A program made the translations under genes and the position numbers. Below the pieces are notes generated by a model. It had not been told where the DNA came from, did no database searches, and saw only the letters and a program-made list of their open reading frames with translations. 64,000 nt of DNA from an uncultured Bacteroidales bacterium (lineage in GTDB: Bacteria; Bacteroidota; Bacteroidia; Bacteroidales; Bacteroidaceae), in assembly GCA_902799685.1 (NCBI GenBank), contig CADCBO010000010.1:1-64000 (forward strand), given 5' to 3'. Shown one piece after another: positions 23,665-31,576 of the stretch; positions within the stretch are counted from its first letter, which is position 1, and the number at the start of each line of letters is the position of its first letter.

Positions 23665-23699
23665 TACAATTGGGGTCTGTTCCCTTTTGTATCATTTTG
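23665..23699. repeat. 35-bp hairpin repeat, copy 2
   Basis: The same unit as 22563-22597, with GGGGTCTGTTCCC replacing GGGGTCTGACCCC. Outer arms TGATACAA/TTGTATCA are perfect. A tandem 11-mer (CGTTGCAAAAT twice, 23641-23662) abuts it. The remaining 23700-23742 spacer shows nothing further. Confidence 0.8.
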
Positions 23700-23742
23700 T
23701 GATTATCGGCTCAAATGAGAAATATGAGTGGCGCCACCATCC

Positions 23743-25077
23743 CTATAGCGTTTCGCGTTTGAGTGATTCTATGTAGCGGTCTATGCGACGCAATTCATCT
23801 GGAATGCGGATGTTCTGCGGGCAGTCACGCTCACAGCGACGGCAGGCGATGCAGTGATCGGCCTGACGTACTGTGGGGATAGCCTCGTTGTAGGCCAGCA
23901 GATACTTGCGGCGGGCTCGGGCGTAATGCTCCTGCTCCTTGCTCTTTACGTATGTGCCGGCAGTAATGTTGTCATTGTAGAATTTGAATATGCCGGGTAT
24001 GTTGATGCCGTAAGGACAAGGCATGCAGTAATTGCAGGCGGTACACTTGACCAGCGGATAGTCCTCCATCATAGTGGCAATGTCAAGCAGCATCTTCTTC
24101 TCCTCCTCATCCAGCGGCTGGAAATCAAGATAGGTCTCCAGGTTGTCTCGTAGATGCTCCATGTAGGTCATGCCGCTAAGTGCGGTGAGCACACGCGGGA
24201 AACTGCCCACATAGCGGAATGCCCACGACGCAATTGAGCGCTCGGGCTCACGCTCCTTGAGCTTGTCGGCTATCTGTGCCGGTACGTCCGATAAGGCTCC
24301 GCCGCGCAAAGGCTCCATAATTACGATGGGAATCTCACGCTTGTCAAGCTCGGCATAGAGATAATCGGCACGGGTGTTGCGGCCGTTGGGATGCTCCCAG
24401 TCCACATAGTTCATCTGGATCTGTACAAAATCCCAGTGATACTGGTCGTGCAGGGCTATGATCTGGTCAAATCCCTCCTGATTTCCGTGGAACGAGAATC
24501 CCAAATTGCGTATATGGCCGGCCTCACGCTCCTTGAGCAGGAACTCCATTACACCGGTATTCTTAAAACGGGTATTGAAATCATTCAGGGTGCCGATACC
24601 ATGCAGCAGGTAATAATCCAGATGATCGGTCTTGAATATATCAAGTGATTTATGGTACATGGCAACGCAATCATCATACGATGTGACGTTGAAAACCGAC
24701 ATCTTGGTGGCAATCAGCCAGCTCTCACGCGGATGGCGGTTAAGTGCCTCAGCAGTAGCGCGCTCGCTGTCACCTCCCAGATATACGGGCGATGTATCAA
24801 AGTAATTCACGCCGTGTTCCAGAGCAAAGTCAACCAGACGGTTTACCTCCTCCTGGTCAATCACGTTCCTACCCTGCTCGTTACGCTTTTGCGGCCAGCG
24901 CATGCAACCGTAACCCAGCACGCCAATGCCGGGATAGTTCTGCAGCATCTTTCCGTGCAGGTCCTTATTTGATGTGGCTGACTTGCCGGAATTCTTGGCA
25001 ACATCGGGGGTGCAGGAATCAAGAGCCAGTGCAGCGGCACCTGCGCCCATATATTTTATAAAATCTCTTCTGTCCAT
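23743..25077 (-). CDS. Tat-exported aldo/keto reductase with ferredoxin tail
   Basis: A 444-residue protein. The N-terminus MDRRDFIKYMGAGAAALALD is a Tat-type signal with a Cys-containing cleavage region. Next is an aldo/keto reductase barrel (about 50-330) with GVNYFDTSPVYLGGDSE, LDYYLLHGIG and RNLGFSFHG. The C-terminal part carries Fe-S motifs CTACNYCMPCPYGINIPG (about 350) and CIACRRCERDCPQNIRIPDEL. Its substrate is unknown. It sits 4 nt after the NapH-like gene, which could feed it electrons. A start 12 nt upstream is possible. Confidence 0.88.
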   Translation of the reverse strand: MDRRDFIKYMGAGAAALALDSCTPDVAKNSGKSATSNKDLHGKMLQNYPGIGVLGYGCMRWPQKRNEQGRNVIDQEEVNRLVDFALEHGVNYFDTSPVYLGGDSERATAEALNRHPRESWLIATKMSVFNVTSYDDCVAMYHKSLDIFKTDHLDYYLLHGIGTLNDFNTRFKNTGVMEFLLKEREAGHIRNLGFSFHGNQEGFDQIIALHDQYHWDFVQIQMNYVDWEHPNGRNTRADYLYAELDKREIPIVIMEPLRGGALSDVPAQIADKLKEREPERSIASWAFRYVGSFPRVLTALSGMTYMEHLRDNLETYLDFQPLDEEEKKMLLDIATMMEDYPLVKCTACNYCMPCPYGINIPGIFKFYNDNITAGTYVKSKEQEHYARARRKYLLAYNEAIPTVRQADHCIACRRCERDCPQNIRIPDELRRIDRYIESLKRETL

Positions 25078-25081
25078 AGTA

Positions 25082-26494
25082 TCAAGCATTGTGGTGAATA
25101 GATAGTCCGTTTACAGTTATGGCGCTGATGGGGCGTGAAGGGCAAAGGTTCTCGCACGCTCCACAGCCTATGCAGCGGTCCTCAACAACCGAAGGGATCT
25201 GATTGCGTGATCCCTGCTGGCGAACCATACGGATGGCTCCCGACGGGCAGTGGTACGAGCAGTTTCCGCAACTGTCCTTACCCTGTGCGGGAAGACACAG
25301 ATCAAGATTGACTTTTGCCACGCCAATGCGGATGGTCTGTTTCTGCTCTACGCTTACAGGTTTGATTGCGCCGGCCGGGCAAACCTGGCTGCAGGCGGTA
25401 CATTCAGGACGGCAACAACCCTTCTCATACCCCATAACCGGCTGCATGAAGTGCTCCAGGTCCGATGAGGGACGCAGCACTCCATTCTTACAGGCGCTTA
25501 CGCAAAGCTGGCATGCAGTGCAGTGGTCATAAAAGTTCTTGACGCTGCCGGCACCAAACGGAACCAGACGTTCAGTACGCTCAGGTGCTTTTTTGTCCAA
25601 CACTTCGGCCAAGCCTCCATGCATGTGGTCCTGTGCATGGGCTGCTGCACCGGCAGCGACAACTGCACCGGTTACAAGGAATGCGCGACGGCCCTCATCT
25701 ACGGGTTCATCGGCCTTAACGGCACAAGATTTTTTGTTGCAAACCATCTTGAATTGTATTGCCCCCTCCTGACAGGTCTCTATGCAGTCAAAGCAATCTA
25801 CGCAGCGACTGTAGTCTATCTTATGGTTCTTGGTGTCTATGCATCCGGCCTTACACTGGCGACCGCACTTGCCACAGTTGATGCACTTGCTCTCATCAAT
25901 CTGCGGACGGAACATTGAGAAACGGCTCAAGAAGCTGAGCAACGTACCCACAGGACAGATTGTGTTGCAATACTCACGTCCCCACATCCATGCGCAAACG
26001 CAAATGATTATGAGTGTGAGCAGTCCGGTAAGCAGCAGAGGAAGTGTTACCGAACCCGATGCGGTTGCCACTATGGACTGAACCATACGGCCGTAAGCAC
26101 TGTAAGGTGCAATCAGTGCAATGAGCATCTGATTGGCAGCCACCAATGAAATGATTGAGAGCACAAATACAATATAACGAACCCACTTGTGCTCACCCAC
26201 ATATTTGAACTTGTGGGTTTTCTTCTTTTTGAAAAGTTTCTCTCCCTTGCGGCGTATCCAGATTACAAGGTCCTGGAATACGCCCATAGGACATATCACC
26301 GAGCAGTAGATACGGCCCAAAAGAAGCGTAAGCAGAACGATGCCTATGATCACGGCAAAGTTCAGGGCAAGCAGCGAAGGCAGGAACTGGAGTTTTGCCA
26401 TCCAGCCCCAACAGTTATGCCCTATTCCTGTAAACAGCAGTGTTATTCCCACAAGGAACAGCACCGCAAGCATAATTCTTGTTTTCTTCAACAT
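25082..26494 (-). CDS. NapH/NosR-like 4Fe-4S membrane protein
   Basis: A 470-residue membrane iron-sulfur protein. There are four to five transmembrane helices. CPMGVFQDLVIW and CPVGTLLSFLSRFSMFRP are the paired Cys-Pro motifs typical of NapH/CcoG-like proteins. After these come several [4Fe-4S] motifs (CINCGKCGRQCKAGCID, CVDCFDCIETC, CTACQLCVSACKNGVL, CTACSQVCPAGAI, CGNCSYHCPSGAI, CIGCGACENLCPSRPI). It likely carries electrons from the quinone pool to a periplasmic enzyme. The adjacent Tat-signal reductase is the obvious partner. It follows the xylanase gene by 27 nt. Confidence 0.88.
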   Translation of the reverse strand: MLKKTRIMLAVLFLVGITLLFTGIGHNCWGWMAKLQFLPSLLALNFAVIIGIVLLTLLLGRIYCSVICPMGVFQDLVIWIRRKGEKLFKKKKTHKFKYVGEHKWVRYIVFVLSIISLVAANQMLIALIAPYSAYGRMVQSIVATASGSVTLPLLLTGLLTLIIICVCAWMWGREYCNTICPVGTLLSFLSRFSMFRPQIDESKCINCGKCGRQCKAGCIDTKNHKIDYSRCVDCFDCIETCQEGAIQFKMVCNKKSCAVKADEPVDEGRRAFLVTGAVVAAGAAAHAQDHMHGGLAEVLDKKAPERTERLVPFGAGSVKNFYDHCTACQLCVSACKNGVLRPSSDLEHFMQPVMGYEKGCCRPECTACSQVCPAGAIKPVSVEQKQTIRIGVAKVNLDLCLPAQGKDSCGNCSYHCPSGAIRMVRQQGSRNQIPSVVEDRCIGCGACENLCPSRPISAITVNGLSIHHNA

Positions 26495-26521
26495 AGCAGG
26501 TAGTTTGACTTCTTATTATGG

Positions 26522-27649
26522 TTACTTTGGAATGTTCAGAACCGCGTTGAAAGCAGGTTTGGGAGTACGGTCCCGGTTAAACAGCAACGGATAGTTGGTG
26601 CGGTTGGGAATGGGGTAACCGTTTTTCCATGACATGCCGTCATGCAGTCCCCATATTGTGACACGGTCTATCTTGTCACGACGGTCGTAGAATATCTGCA
26701 TCAGTTCACGATAGCGGTTTGTGAGCTGATCCTGCACATCATCGGGCAAGCCGTTCTTGTAGGGATCCAGATAGGTCTCGAACTCCTCAAGCTGATAAAG
26801 CGGATCCTGGAGGGATTTGCCTATCACCTGCCCCTCCTTGGTGAGCGGCAGCACATCGACATCAAGTTCCGTTATCATGACTTTCACGCCAAGTGCCGCG
26901 AATGTATCTATTGCGGCGGTTATATACTCGTTCTTGGGAAAATTCAGACCCCAGTGAGCCTGAATGCCAACACCGTCTATCTTTATCCCCTCTTTTTGGA
27001 GCATACGTATCATTCGGGCAATCCCGTCACGCTTGGATGGGCGCCATACATTGAAATCGTTGTAATAGAGTTCTGCATTGGGATCATACTGGTGGGCAAA
27101 CTTGAATGCCAGGCGCACCACCTCATCGCCGTCACCGTTAAAGGCATTGGTCCAGAGAGTCTTGCGATATGATCCGTCATTGTCAATAATCTCGTTCACT
27201 ACATCCCAGGCATTTATCTTGCCTGCAAAATGTCCTGCAACCTTCTCAATATAAGAGCGCATGGTCTCAACCATCTCATCGTGGCTCTTGGGCGTTCCGT
27301 CATCATGATTAAAGAAGAAATCAGGAGTCTGGTTATGCCAAACCAGCGTGTGTCCCAGAGCCCACAGGCCATTGTCACTGGCAAACTGGACATATCTGTC
27401 GGCAGCCTGGAAGTTCCATGTATCGGGTCTGGGATGCAGCACCTCGGCTTTCATGTCGTTCTCGGGCGATATGGCATTGAACTGCTGCAGGATAATCTGG
27501 GCCGAACGGCTGTCGCGTCCGCTCACTATCTGCGAATTGACTGCACACCCAATCTTGAACGCATCGGCATATGCGTCCTTTAGCGTTTTCTGTGCAAATG
27601 CGGGGTGCAAAACAAGCACCGCCGCCATAATGGTTATGACTTTCTTCAT
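26522..27649 (-). CDS. GH10 endo-1,4-beta-xylanase
   Basis: A 375-residue secreted glycoside hydrolase family 10 enzyme acting on xylan. The signal peptide ends at AFAQ (about 20). The barrel has HTLVWHNQTPDF, the acid/base Glu in WDVVNEIIDN (about 150), and the nucleophile Glu in MITELDVDVLP (about 260). The C-terminal signature is ITIWGLHDGMSW. No carbohydrate-binding module is present. No SusC/SusD pair is in the window, so this is not a complete polysaccharide utilisation locus; a GH43 enzyme is encoded at 61988. ATG at 27649 is chosen over the TTG 9 nt upstream. Confidence 0.95.
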   Translation of the reverse strand: MKKVITIMAAVLVLHPAFAQKTLKDAYADAFKIGCAVNSQIVSGRDSRSAQIILQQFNAISPENDMKAEVLHPRPDTWNFQAADRYVQFASDNGLWALGHTLVWHNQTPDFFFNHDDGTPKSHDEMVETMRSYIEKVAGHFAGKINAWDVVNEIIDNDGSYRKTLWTNAFNGDGDEVVRLAFKFAHQYDPNAELYYNDFNVWRPSKRDGIARMIRMLQKEGIKIDGVGIQAHWGLNFPKNEYITAAIDTFAALGVKVMITELDVDVLPLTKEGQVIGKSLQDPLYQLEEFETYLDPYKNGLPDDVQDQLTNRYRELMQIFYDRRDKIDRVTIWGLHDGMSWKNGYPIPNRTNYPLLFNRDRTPKPAFNAVLNIPK

Positions 27650-27673
27650 GCTTGACAATGGTTAGTTTCTGTT

Positions 27674-28564
27674 TTACTTGATGGTACTGCGCACCAGGTC
27701 AAGTAGCTTCTTTGAAGGCTCAGCCTTATCCTTAAGCGGAATCAGATACCAGTCAACCACCCATGTAAGGCTTCCTCCCGGAGCAAGTGTCTTGTATTCA
27801 CCCTGGCTCTCCAGTTCTATGTAGGTCTTGCCCTGGTTTACATATACCTGAATCTCGGCCTCATCGGGAGCGGGTTGTGACGGTTTAAGGTCATCAAACT
27901 TCTTTATCATGAGCAGGCCGTTTGCCGCGTATGCCAGCCAGCCCTTGCCGTCGGCATTGATCTTGCGGTTCTGGGCACCGGTCTCAAAGTTGTACCATGA
28001 TGCACCTGCCTCACCCTTGAACGGGATAAGGTTTGCAGGGGTTATGCCCTCAACCGGAGCGTCAAAGAATATCAGGCCCTCCTCATCGGCCACCACGCGT
28101 GAAATCTCCCACGGGGCCACCTTTCGGGATTCCTCACCCTTGTTCGTGATAGTATATGAAACACGGATGAACTTGCCCTTGGAGTCGGGAGCATACTGCT
28201 TGCTTATCTGGAACGGCAGTTTGCGGGCCACCTGGCTGGTAAGAACAAGTGCGGAGGAGGTTTGTGACTCAACAGTATAGGCGCCTCGGTCAAACTCCGT
28301 TACGGGAGGCCAGTTCCACTCTTTCTGAGGGCTGGTCCAAAATGTACTTCCATATTGGTTCTGCATACGCAACTGGGAGAGCATCTCCTTGTCATCATAC
28401 TTGTATGACATGATCTTGCCACCCTCCTTGGCGCTCACAGTCATAGTCACGTTACCGGCCTTTACCTGAAAGCCGTCATCTGCAGATCCGCTCACTGTCT
28501 GGGCGTTTACTGCACCTGATACTACCACAGCCATTACAGCTGCTATAATTCTGTCAGTTTTCAT
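27674..28564 (-). CDS. secreted DUF4380-like protein
   Basis: A 296-residue exported protein (signal peptide cleaved after VNAQ, about residue 22). It resembles DUF4380 (PF14315), a galactose-mutarotase-like beta-sandwich. Recognisable parts are KEGGKIMSYKYDDKEML, YGSTFWTSPQKEWNWPP and the late LAPGGSLTWVVDWYLIPL. It may bind or modify sugars in the periplasm; activity is unknown to me. It lies 24 nt upstream of the xylanase gene in the same direction, so the two may be co-expressed. A -7 box is at 28588-28595. Confidence 0.82.
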   Translation of the reverse strand: MKTDRIIAAVMAVVVSGAVNAQTVSGSADDGFQVKAGNVTMTVSAKEGGKIMSYKYDDKEMLSQLRMQNQYGSTFWTSPQKEWNWPPVTEFDRGAYTVESQTSSALVLTSQVARKLPFQISKQYAPDSKGKFIRVSYTITNKGEESRKVAPWEISRVVADEEGLIFFDAPVEGITPANLIPFKGEAGASWYNFETGAQNRKINADGKGWLAYAANGLLMIKKFDDLKPSQPAPDEAEIQVYVNQGKTYIELESQGEYKTLAPGGSLTWVVDWYLIPLKDKAEPSKKLLDLVRSTIK

Positions 28565-28587
28565 TCCTGCATTTTTTTGGGTTATGG

Positions 28588-28595
28588 CAAAAGTA
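28588..28595 (-). promoter_or_regulatory. -7 box of the DUF4380/xylanase transcript
   Basis: TACTTTTG on the minus strand, 23 nt before the DUF4380 ATG. No clear -33. Confidence 0.5.
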
Positions 28596-28627
28596 GCAAA
28601 ATAGTCAGAAAAGACCGAAAATAAATG

Positions 28628-28635
28628 TATTTTTG
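28628..28635 (+). promoter_or_regulatory. -7 box of the Y-family polymerase gene
   Basis: TATTTTTG ends 4 nt before the ATG at 28640, so the transcript would start at or near the start codon. It is divergent from the DUF4380 promoter. Confidence 0.45.
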
Positions 28636-28639
28636 TGGT

Positions 28640-30109
28640 ATGGAGAACAGGGGCAGGATATACGCGGCAATTGACCTTAAATCCTTCTATGCATCAGTTG
28701 AATGCATGGACAGGAGGCTTGATCCGCTCACCACAAATCTTGTGGTGGCCGATGCCTCTCGTACCGACAAGACCATCTGTCTGGCCGTCTCCCCGTCATT
28801 GAAGTCTTACGGCATAGGCGGGCGTGCACGACTTTTTGAGGTGGTGCAGCGGGTACGTCAGATAAACCAGGCGCGCAGGCTTGAAGCGCCAGGACGCAAG
28901 CTGGGCGATCCTTCCAACGACAACCTTAAAGTACAGTCTGACCCGTCGGTTGCACTGGGCTACACAACCGCCCCACCCCAGATGGCACACTACATGGAGG
29001 TTAGCAGCAAAATATACTCCATCTATCTTCAATATGTTGCACCCGAGGACATTCACGTCTATTCCATAGATGAGGTGTTCATAGACCTGACCGATTATCT
29101 CAAGATGCGCTCCTGTACCGCCCACGAACTTACCAGACTTATGATAAGTGATGTGCTGTCAAAAACCGGCATAACGGCAACGGCAGGCATTGGCACCAAT
29201 CTCTATCTGGCCAAGGTTGCGATGGATATTGTAGCCAAGCATGTTGAACCCGATAATGACGGGGTGCGTATAGCGGAACTGGACGAGATGGGCTATAGGC
29301 AGCAGTTGTGGGATCATCGCCCGCTTACCGATTTCTGGCGTGTGGGACGCGGCATTGCCGCAAAACTGGAGAGTTACGGAATGCGCACCATGGGCGATGT
29401 GGCGCTATACTCCACCCATCCGCAGTGGGAGGATGAACTGTACCGCATGTTCGGAGTCAACGCGGAACTGCTCATAGACCATGCCTGGGGCTGGGAGCCC
29501 TGCACAATGGCAGAGATAAAGGCGTACAAGCCACTGGTAAACAGCATCAGTTCCGGACAGGTGCTTTCCGAGCCGTACGATTTCAAGAAAGGACGCCTTA
29601 TAGCCAAGGAGATGACCGATGCTCTTGTGTTCGACCTGGTAAGCAAGCGTCTTGTCACGGACCGCATAACACTCACCGTAAACTATGATTCAGAGAACCT
29701 TAAGCGGCCGGACCTGAAATATGACGGTCCGGTTGTAACCGATTATTATGGACGTAAGGTGCCCAAACCGGCTCACGGCACAGCCAGCCTGAACGGACAC
29801 ACGTCATCATCGGAATATATCATTAAGGCGGTGACAAAACTGTATAACCGTATTGTCAACCCCAATATGACTGTGCGACGTTTCAATGTGACCGCCCAGA
29901 ATGTGATAAACGAGAGTGATGCCGAACCTCGCCAGCTGGACTTGTTCGGCGACAACGCTCCTGCCGACGGACGCGAACGCCGCCGTCAGGAAGCCGTACT
30001 GGCCATCCGCAACAAATATGGCAAGAACTCCATACTGCGGGGCATGAACTTTGAAGAAGGATCAACCGCACGGGAACGTAACAAACAGGTAGGAGGACAT
30101 AAGGCGTAA
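28640..30109 (+). CDS. Y-family (UmuC/UvrX-type) DNA polymerase
   Basis: A 489-residue translesion polymerase. The N-terminus IYAAIDLKSFYASVECMDRR holds the first catalytic Asp. VYSIDEVFIDLTDYL carries the other acidic residues. Then TATAGIGTNLYLAKVAMDIVAKH and the helix-hairpin-helix around PLTDFWRVGRGIAAKLESYG. The insertion after GRARLFEVVQRV and the C-terminal region match the Gram-positive UvrX/YqjW-like group rather than short DinB. It probably works in damage tolerance; no LexA box was recognised. The stop overlaps the next ATG by 1 nt (TAATG). ATG 28640 is chosen because of the -7 box at 28628-28635. Confidence 0.92.
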   Translation: MENRGRIYAAIDLKSFYASVECMDRRLDPLTTNLVVADASRTDKTICLAVSPSLKSYGIGGRARLFEVVQRVRQINQARRLEAPGRKLGDPSNDNLKVQSDPSVALGYTTAPPQMAHYMEVSSKIYSIYLQYVAPEDIHVYSIDEVFIDLTDYLKMRSCTAHELTRLMISDVLSKTGITATAGIGTNLYLAKVAMDIVAKHVEPDNDGVRIAELDEMGYRQQLWDHRPLTDFWRVGRGIAAKLESYGMRTMGDVALYSTHPQWEDELYRMFGVNAELLIDHAWGWEPCTMAEIKAYKPLVNSISSGQVLSEPYDFKKGRLIAKEMTDALVFDLVSKRLVTDRITLTVNYDSENLKRPDLKYDGPVVTDYYGRKVPKPAHGTASLNGHTSSSEYIIKAVTKLYNRIVNPNMTVRRFNVTAQNVINESDAEPRQLDLFGDNAPADGRERRRQEAVLAIRNKYGKNSILRGMNFEEGSTARERNKQVGGHKA

Positions 30110-30297
30110 TGGATAAGAGATACTTGAAGATAATTGAGCTGCCGCACCACACATCGGCCACGCACAAACCTATGCCGCTCTACAACCGGGCGGCACAGTT
30201 CTCGCCGTTTGCGGCACTTACAGGATTCGAGGATGTCATTTCCGAGACAGCAGAACAACAAATCCAAGCCTTTGATCAACCTGATTATCAGGAATAG
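30109..30297 (+). CDS. YolD-like small protein
   Basis: A 62-residue protein with the conserved motif RAAQFSPFAALTGFEDVI (about 27-44), typical of short YolD-like proteins (PF08863-related). These are regularly encoded next to UvrX-type polymerases and thought to be accessory to them. It is translationally coupled to the polymerase gene (TAATG), which supports a real gene despite its size. Confidence 0.85.
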   Translation: MDKRYLKIIELPHHTSATHKPMPLYNRAAQFSPFAALTGFEDVISETAEQQIQAFDQPDYQE

Positions 30298-30301
30298 GCA
30301 T

Positions 30302-30309
30302 TACTTTTG
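30302..30309 (+). promoter_or_regulatory. -7 box of the omega-amidase gene
   Basis: TACTTTTG, 18 nt before the ATG at 30328. The best TTTG upstream (30271-30274) is 27 nt away, too far for consensus spacing. Confidence 0.45.
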
Positions 30310-30327
30310 CAGCCAAATTGAACAGAA

Positions 30328-31071
30328 ATGAAAATTGCTATAGTACAGAATGCCCCTGAAAAAGGTGACTGGATGCAGAACATTGCTGATGCGGACAACC
30401 TGATAGGCGGCGGATGCGGAGCAGACATATATGTTTTGCCCGAGATGTTCGCAACCGGACAGTACATTGACCCGTCAGAAGTAGTACAGACTATGGACGG
30501 CCCGATAGTTGAGTGGCTGCGGGACAAGGCTTCGGAACTGAACGCCGCCGTTTGCGGCACACTACCCATAATTGAAAATGGTCTTGTATTTAACCGTTTC
30601 TGCTTTGCCATGCCTGACGGCAGTCTGGCTTATTATGACAAGCACCATCTGTTTACATATTCCGGTGAGGCTGAACATTTTACAGCCGGCAGAGAACGTG
30701 TTGTAATCAGTTTCAGGGGGCTAAGAATCCTGCTGCTTATATGCTATGACCTGAGATTCCCTACATTCAGCCGCAACCTTGATGACTACGATGCCGTGTT
30801 CTATCCCGCCAACTGGCCGGACAAACGCATCCTGGCCTGGGACACACTGTTGCGTGCCCGTGCCATAGAGAACCAGTGCTTTGCCATAGGCGTGAACCGA
30901 AGCGGATGTGACGAGTTGGGGTTCTATCCAGGCCACAGCGCCATTATCAGCCCATACGGAGATACTCTTGTACAGACTGATGAAAAGCCGCAGATGACAT
31001 GTGCAGAACTGGATATGGAGCAACTGGCCCGTTTCCGCGCCAAGTTCCCTGTACTTCAAGACGCAGACTGA
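30328..31071 (+). CDS. nitrilase-superfamily omega-amidase (YafV/Nit2-like)
   Basis: A 247-residue carbon-nitrogen hydrolase. The catalytic triad is visible: Glu in IYVLPEMFATGQY (about 43), Lys in YYDKHHLFTY (about 108), Cys in LLICYDLRFPTFSR (about 139). The ending AELDMEQLARFRAKFPVLQDAD is typical of the YafV group, which hydrolyses alpha-ketoglutaramate and related omega-amides in glutamine or methionine salvage. Cytoplasmic. The NUDIX gene starts 1 nt after its stop. Confidence 0.92.
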   Translation: MKIAIVQNAPEKGDWMQNIADADNLIGGGCGADIYVLPEMFATGQYIDPSEVVQTMDGPIVEWLRDKASELNAAVCGTLPIIENGLVFNRFCFAMPDGSLAYYDKHHLFTYSGEAEHFTAGRERVVISFRGLRILLLICYDLRFPTFSRNLDDYDAVFYPANWPDKRILAWDTLLRARAIENQCFAIGVNRSGCDELGFYPGHSAIISPYGDTLVQTDEKPQMTCAELDMEQLARFRAKFPVLQDAD

Positions 31072-31072
31072 T

Positions 31073-31576
31073 ATGAACAGCGACAACAATAACGAACTGT
31101 TCCCTATAGTGGATGAGCATGGAAACGTACTGGGCAAAATTCTGCGCGGCCAGGCCCATGACGGACGCAAAGTGCTCCACCCCGTGGTTCATCTGCATCT
31201 GTTCAATTCAAAGGGCGAGCTCTACCTGCAGCGTCGCCCCGACTGGAAACCCATCCAGCCCGGCAAGTGGGACACAGCAGTGGGAGGTCACATAAGCTAT
31301 GGTGAGACCATTGAGCAGGCATTCAGACGTGAGGTAATGGAGGAACTTGGAATAAGCGTATCCAATCCCATCCCGCTTGGTCAATATGTCTTTGAAAGCA
31401 AGGTGGAAAAGGAACTGGTCTATGCTTTCAAGGCTGTCTATGAAGGACCGGTAAACCCCAGCGCCGATGAACTGGACGGAGGCCGCTTCTGGACCATGCA
31501 GGAAATAAAGGATGCCCTGGGAAAGAGCATCCTTACACCAAATTTTGAATCAGAGTTCCGCCGCTTCTTTATTTGA
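31073..31576 (+). CDS. NUDIX hydrolase
   Basis: A 167-residue NUDIX protein. The NUDIX box GHISYGETIEQAFRREVMEELGI (about 75-97) is complete. The N-terminus FPIVDEHGNVLGKILRGQAHD and HPVVHLHLFNSKGELYLQRRPDWKP resemble the YfcD/IPP-isomerase-like branch. The substrate is unknown, probably a nucleoside diphosphate derivative. A longer frame starting at 31001 overlaps the omega-amidase gene and is rejected. The 3' end overlaps the convergent propeller gene by 8 nt. Confidence 0.92.
   Translation: MNSDNNNELFPIVDEHGNVLGKILRGQAHDGRKVLHPVVHLHLFNSKGELYLQRRPDWKPIQPGKWDTAVGGHISYGETIEQAFRREVMEELGISVSNPIPLGQYVFESKVEKELVYAFKAVYEGPVNPSADELDGGRFWTMQEIKDALGKSILTPNFESEFRRFFI

Noticed and set aside
26522-28564. 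Polysaccharide utilisation locus
   Set aside because: A GH10 enzyme and a DUF4380 protein occur together, but no SusC/SusD pair, no anti-sigma or hybrid two-component regulator is within the window.
31001-31072. Longer start for the NUDIX gene
   Set aside because: It overlaps the omega-amidase coding end in another frame; the ATG at 31073 is 1 nt after that stop, consistent with coupling.
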